A model generated the notes under the pieces. The model saw only the letters and a program-made list of their open reading frames with translations, made no database searches and was not told the DNA's origin. Shown one piece after another: positions 60,306 through 64,000 of a stretch of 64,000 nucleotides of DNA (the first letter of the stretch is position 1; every line of letters begins with the position of its first letter). The position numbers and the translations under genes are program-made. Location of the stretch: NCBI RefSeq assembly GCF_009870125.1, contig NC_046683.1, positions 52,529,869-52,593,868 on the forward strand. Direction: 5' to 3'. The DNA comes from Drosophila pseudoobscura. Taxonomy: Eukaryota; Arthropoda; Insecta; Diptera; Drosophilidae.

Positions 60306-61723
60306 TCATTCAATGAAGTTAAATCGCATCAGCAGCTTGTGGTAGAACCAACGCACCACCTGCTGCACACGGGAAGCCATCCACACACAGAGGGTGCTGG
60401 TGTGACGCACCTTGGTGGCGTAGTGCTTGATGTGATCTGTGCGGCAAGAGTTAAGAGGGCAACCAAAAGTAGAGGGAAACCATAAACATACAAATCAAAC
60501 AAGCAATACAGTAAAAGCATTTTGAAAAAGGATATAGTAGTGTCCAAGGTGGATGGCCTCCGTTTATGTAGTTCACGTAGGTGAAGCCGTCCTTGCCCTT
60601 GCCCCGTATGTTGTAGTAGTAGGGCAGGAACGAGTGTAGCGTGAATCTAAAATAGGGCAAGGCGTTAATAAGCGGAGAACACGCACACGACAGCTCTGCT
60701 CTACCTACCTTCGCTTTTCATAGAAAAATATGGCAGGTTGGTTAGTGGTCAGCGTGTGCAGGAAGATTGCCTTCACCGAGTGCCGTTCGACCGTCGTCAG
60801 GTGGTTCATTAGGGCATCCAGCAGCAGCGAGCCAATCCCATTGCGTCGATGCGACCGATGCACGCCCAGGGACAAAATGTAGCCCACGTCCGCGGTCCGA
60901 CCCATCGAGTCGGGCAATATGCCCTTGTCCTGCATTGGAAAACCGCTCAGCCTGGTGTACAATTCATCACTATCACTCATATTGGCTATTACCTCCTTAT
61001 TGACATTTCGATACGGTTTGATTTCGGCAACAATTAAACCAATTATGGCCAGATTATATACAGCTGCCAGCGCAAAGAAGCGCGTGCTTGAGGTAATATC
61101 CTCATACCATGAGAGTGGATAGTCGATTGGAAACCATTCTTGGCATAGTTGCCGCACCTGCAACGCCCAGCGGGAGCGGGATGGATCGGTAACACAGAAG
61201 GATTATCATTCTTTAAGTCAGGCTCAATGGAAAGATTGGATTCGAAAATTTTGCAAACACTTTGGCAACTCACCTCAGTCAGGTCATCGGGCACCAGGAA
61301 TCTTAGCTGTACGTCGTTGGCGGAGCATAGGGGCACATGATCGCAGTCGACGCGTGTAATGTCGTTGCTGGGCGGCGCATTATGTTTGTTGTAGCTGATC
61401 GAGCCCCGTTTCAAATGCCAAAAACCACAAAAAAAAATGGTTTTAATTTTATGATATATGTATTAGTGCTGAGTAGACGGTCGGGTCGTCGATTTCACTT
61501 GCATAATACTGCGACGAGTGGTGGTGCGGTGCGGCGTCCCGTCAATAGATAAACAAAGCTCCATTCGACGGAAGCCGTGCCGCCACAGAGCGCAACAACA
61601 CCAAAGTAATCTGATTCTTGCGCTGTCGGCTATGGGCTGCGTAAAGCGACCCCATTTAGGGACGGCACCGATGTTACTGTGCACCGTCATCCATACTTAT
61701 ACTCACAGTGTAAATTGTGCCAT
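60306..61723 (-). CDS. Naa60: N-alpha-acetyltransferase 60 (NatF catalytic subunit)
   Basis: GNAT-fold enzyme that transfers acetyl from acetyl-CoA to N-terminal Met of membrane proteins facing the cytosol, at the Golgi. It is 276 residues from exons 61723-61707, 61394-61274, 61157-60709, 60646-60536 and 60438-60306 (phases 2,0,2,2). Visible motifs: WFPIDYPLSWYEDITS, the catalytic-core GYILSLGVH (Tyr and His as in human NAA60), the acetyl-CoA loop HRRNGIGSLLLDALM and FYEKRRF. The C terminus has an amphipathic stretch (RVQQVVRWFYHKLLMRF) expected to bind membrane. The last intron is of U12 AT-AC type. The first coding exon is only 17 nt (MAQFT plus two bases); it was chosen because its phase-2 donor fits and no in-frame ATG exists in the next exon. 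Confidence 0.95.
60439..60535 (-). other. Naa60: U12-type (AT-AC) intron in Naa60
   Basis: The intron starts ATATCCTTTTTC, matching the U12 5' splice site ATATCCTT, and ends CCGCAC. A branch-site match CTCTTAAC lies with its As about 12-13 nt from the 3' end. Splicing there restores PPWTLLDHIKHY without a gap, and no GT-AG alternative does. The intron is 97 nt. Confidence 0.92.
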
Positions 61724-62175
61724 CCTATTGTAACTGGGGGTGCTCCGATGCTGCTGCTGCTCTGTCCAATTAGACCAATTATGTCCATTGGTTGCACCAC
61801 CGTCACGACCACGACCACCGACTGAACAGGTTAAGCGCGGAATTTCGTCCAACGTAGAGTTTTGTGCTATATGGGAGCTCTCTAAAGAGGCATACGGATG
61901 GATTGGATTGGTGCGTGTTTTTGGGTGTGCGCCTAATTGATTTTAATTAAAATTTACATTCGTCTTCGGGGGGAACTGAACCACTTGCTCTCTGCCGATT
62001 CTATTGCTTGCTGGCAACCATCTGAATCTCCGTTATAAAGATAACCAAATCGTTCTGATGCGCTTCTGTGGCATGCCGCTGCTGGTGTCTGCCTTGTCAA
62101 ATGCCGCATATCCTGAAGAAATGCTCCATTTCGTATATTTTATTCCACAAAAAGAATTAACAAAAACAAAACAGG

Positions 62176-62187
62176 AGTGTGACCGTG
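62176..62187 (-). promoter_or_regulatory. M1BP/Ohler motif 1 element
   Basis: The minus strand reads CGGTCACACTC, which fits YGGTCACACTR except for the last base. It is about 450 nt upstream of the Naa60 start codon and could serve a Naa60 transcript with a non-coding leader. It also lies next to a dispersed repeat. Confidence 0.4.
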
Positions 62188-62204
62188 GACTTATAAATAA
62201 AGTA

Positions 62205-62545
62205 TACGGTCCGACCCGCAGAAATATACCACCTTATTTTAAAAATATACCGTAAATATACTGAAGAATTTAAGTTCTATTATACATATTCCTCGATTTT
62301 GATAATCCGTTGAAGATTACTAGCTATCTAGATCTCTCAGCCCTGCCCACATAATTTTATATAATTAATGAATCTATTTTCTACTTGACTGGCTTAATTT
62401 ATATACTCACTTTGATTTTTTTGCCTCAGTTTTGGTTCCTCAACAACAATATAGCGTCTCGTATGATGCAAAACCGAACTTAGCCCCCCTAAAACCCATT
62501 TGTTTAAACTGGATAACAACTGGAGTTAAACCGCCGAAAATAATA
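62205..62545. repeat. Dispersed repeat copy, same family as 58.2-59.3 kb
   Basis: Shares AAATATACCGTAAATATACTGA, AGTTCTATTATACAT and the segment TAGATCTCTCAGCCCTGCCC with the ATPsynB-side copies, in the same orientation. Its 3' part around 62478-62545 (ACTTAGCCC..TAAA and AACTGGAGTTAAACCGCCGAAAATA) aligns with 59145-59210. The two loci therefore derive from one longer element. Confidence 0.6.
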
Positions 62546-62818
62546 CCAATTATAATAATAATAATTACTCTTGTAGGTCCAGCCTATCCTTTATCTTTAT
62601 CCCCTAAACTTATGGGATTCCAACGCAAGCTCTTACTGTATTCACAGTTAAACAGCACTTGCTTTGGTTATTTTAAAAGTTGCGCGCCGAGCAAGGTCTG
62701 TCGGAGACATAATTTTTTTAATAAATACGTTGAAAATTATTTTCAATCTGATAGAGCACTTAAAGCATTAAGCTTTTAATTATAACAAACATTTTAACCA
62801 AATTGTAAAACTGTACAT

Positions 62819-64000
62819 CTAAAACCTTCTCGCCTGACCTACTGCCTGAGAAGTGCTAGGCGTTGGTGCTGTAGGTTTTGAGGGATCCTCCAGGACACGT
62901 ACCATCATGGAAGATTTGGGGCCAGTGCACCAAATAGTGCCGTGCTCATCGACAACGAACGTTTCCAGCGTCACCTGGAAGTGACCACCGCTCGATATGG
63001 GCAGCAGAAAGCTGCCGGAGAGAAAGTCGCGTTGCGGCTTGACGATCTGGTTCAGGGTGACGGTATCACTTGTGCCGGTCTTCTGCAGCTCGCTACCGGA
63101 ACGTGGTGGCGGCGTTACCAGCTGGGACGTAAGGCTCAACTGCACGGACTCCACACGCCGGAAGTGCTTGACCTGTTTTGAGCCAGCCTGTTGCAGGACT
63201 CCCTCGACCTTAATCACCAGATTACTGCCCGACTGAACGTTGACGGGTTCGGTGGCACTACGTGGCTGTGGGCTAACCGACAGTTTTATCTGCGTAGACT
63301 GGAGAATCTGGAAGAAATAGCGCGGCAGGCAGAGCGGTGTTTTGGTAATTATCTCGATTTGAGCAACAATCACGTCCAGATGGCGGTTGCTGATGGTTTT
63401 GGCGTTGGGCAACTCCTCGGGGAGGTTCTTATGCATCAGCTCCATGCGCCTGCAGCTGGCGGCAAAGAATCGGGTCTCCGGGTGCTCGCCGGTGGTCAGG
63501 AAGACTGGTGACTCTGGTGGCGTGGCGTAACAAATTGACTCGATGATGTGGGCAAGGAGTCCACACTGAAACTCTGCCACTTCCAAGAACTCCAGCGTCA
63601 CGTTGTCCGCATCAAAAGACGACTTATAGAGACGGGCATGCGTCTCCTCGCAGGCCTTCAATGACTTTACCAACTTTCGCAGCTGATTTGTGACGTGTCC
63701 AAACTTTTGCAAATAGTCCCTCGAGTTCTGGGCCAAGCTGCCAGCAATTGCCGGCGGTGGTACAATGACCTGGGCATTCTTTACGGTCACGGCCAAGTGC
63801 AGAGTCTGCAGGAACTGTGCTCGGATCTTGAGGTACTCCTGCGGAAAGGAGATCGCATACTGGATCGAGGAGCAGGCTCGCAGACTGACTCGCGCCATCT
63901 GGTAGAGGTTGCAGGCTGCCTCCAGCCGTTTCATCAGCGGTATCAACGGCTCTGGCGCCGCCGTCGGAGCATAGTTGTCCCTCATGTGGGCGTAGTCCAG
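62819..64000 (-). CDS. IntS7: Integrator complex subunit 7, C-terminal part (runs off the window)
   Basis: Subunit of the nuclear Integrator complex, which cleaves snRNA 3' ends and terminates promoter-proximal Pol II transcripts; in flies the gene is also called deflated. The 393 codons present form one uninterrupted exon that stays open to the window edge (LDYAH precedes the Met at 63985), so the N-terminal HEAT-repeat part lies outside. Recognisable stretches include RACSSIQYAISFPQEYLKIR, QCGLLAHIIESICYATPP, ITKTPLCLPRYFFQ and the C-terminal beta-rich region with QVTLETFVVDEHG. The neighbour Naa60 lies next to deflated in D. melanogaster (CG18177/CG18176), from memory, which supports the call. 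Stop is at 62821-62819. Confidence 0.9.
   Translation of the reverse strand: MDYAHMRDNYAPTAAPEPLIPLMKRLEAACNLYQMARVSLRACSSIQYAISFPQEYLKIRAQFLQTLHLAVTVKNAQVIVPPPAIAGSLAQNSRDYLQKFGHVTNQLRKLVKSLKACEETHARLYKSSFDADNVTLEFLEVAEFQCGLLAHIIESICYATPPESPVFLTTGEHPETRFFAASCRRMELMHKNLPEELPNAKTISNRHLDVIVAQIEIITKTPLCLPRYFFQILQSTQIKLSVSPQPRSATEPVNVQSGSNLVIKVEGVLQQAGSKQVKHFRRVESVQLSLTSQLVTPPPRSGSELQKTGTSDTVTLNQIVKPQRDFLSGSFLLPISSGGHFQVTLETFVVDEHGTIWCTGPKSSMMVRVLEDPSKPTAPTPSTSQAVGQARRF

Larger units (their letters stand above)
61736..62818. other. Region between Naa60 and IntS7, with repeat copy
   Basis: Both flanking genes are on the minus strand. The region holds a Naa60 leader or promoter, a motif-1 element at about 62176-62187 and a dispersed repeat copy (62205-62545). 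IntS7 has a candidate poly(A) signal ATTAAA on the minus strand at 62780-62775, about 40 nt past its stop. An open frame at 62432-62779 on the plus strand lies mostly in repeat-derived sequence and is not regarded as a gene. Confidence 0.5.

Noticed and set aside
62432..62779. 115-codon plus-strand frame next to IntS7
   Set aside because: Lies mostly in repeat-derived sequence shared with 59.1 kb, where no frame is kept.
1..64000. tRNA, rRNA, CRISPR or bacterial operon features
   Set aside because: None seen by eye; the sequence is eukaryotic. A tRNAscan or Infernal run would be needed to exclude small RNA genes.

Overview
The window is animal nuclear DNA, almost certainly from a Drosophila fly. 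It has GT-AG introns of 50-70 nt, long introns full of GAGA tracts and microsatellites, AATAAA/ATTAAA poly(A) signals, and proteins that read as orthologues of fly genes I know from the 67C region of D. melanogaster 3L (Muller element D). An obscura-group species is a guess. All coding models were built by hand by matching splice sites and intron phases.

Layout. About 0.9-17.7 kb (minus strand) is the anion exchanger gene Ae2: 12 coding exons, about 1204 residues, with its 3' UTR to about 0.9 kb and its first recognised coding exon at 17.7 kb behind a 9.2 kb intron. From 18 to 35.9 kb I find no convincing gene, only GAGA/CT tracts, microsatellites and candidate promoters; this is probably the shared 5' region of two divergently transcribed genes. 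From 35.9 to 53.8 kb (plus strand) lies a large gene for a Ser-rich, mostly disordered protein with a C-terminal coiled coil, resembling the CCSER (coiled-coil serine-rich) family. It has at least three alternative first coding exons, a candidate 24-nt microexon, a symmetric 270-nt cassette and two possible 3' ends. From 54.9 to 56.8 kb (plus) is a secreted leucine-rich-repeat protein. Then three minus-strand housekeeping genes follow: ATPsynB (57.1-58.1 kb, mitochondrial ATP synthase subunit b), Naa60 (60.3-61.7 kb, Golgi N-alpha-acetyltransferase) and the C-terminal part of IntS7/deflated (62.8 kb to the window end). Dispersed repeats of one family occupy the gaps at 58.2-59.3 and 62.2-62.7 kb.

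The most notable items are: a U12-type AT-AC intron in Naa60 with recognisable 5' site and branch point; the CCSER-like gene, whose phase-matched first exons predict a myristoylated, an acidic and a short N terminus, and whose alternative 3' exon would replace a PDZ-ligand tail with a hydrophobic tail anchor; an alternative Ae2 exon with two basic-Ser motifs; and an Ae2 membrane domain that appears to lack the acidic residue equivalent to Glu681 of human AE1. The genes do not form a pathway; their order fits conserved synteny. I found no rRNA, confident tRNA, CRISPR array or intact transposon.
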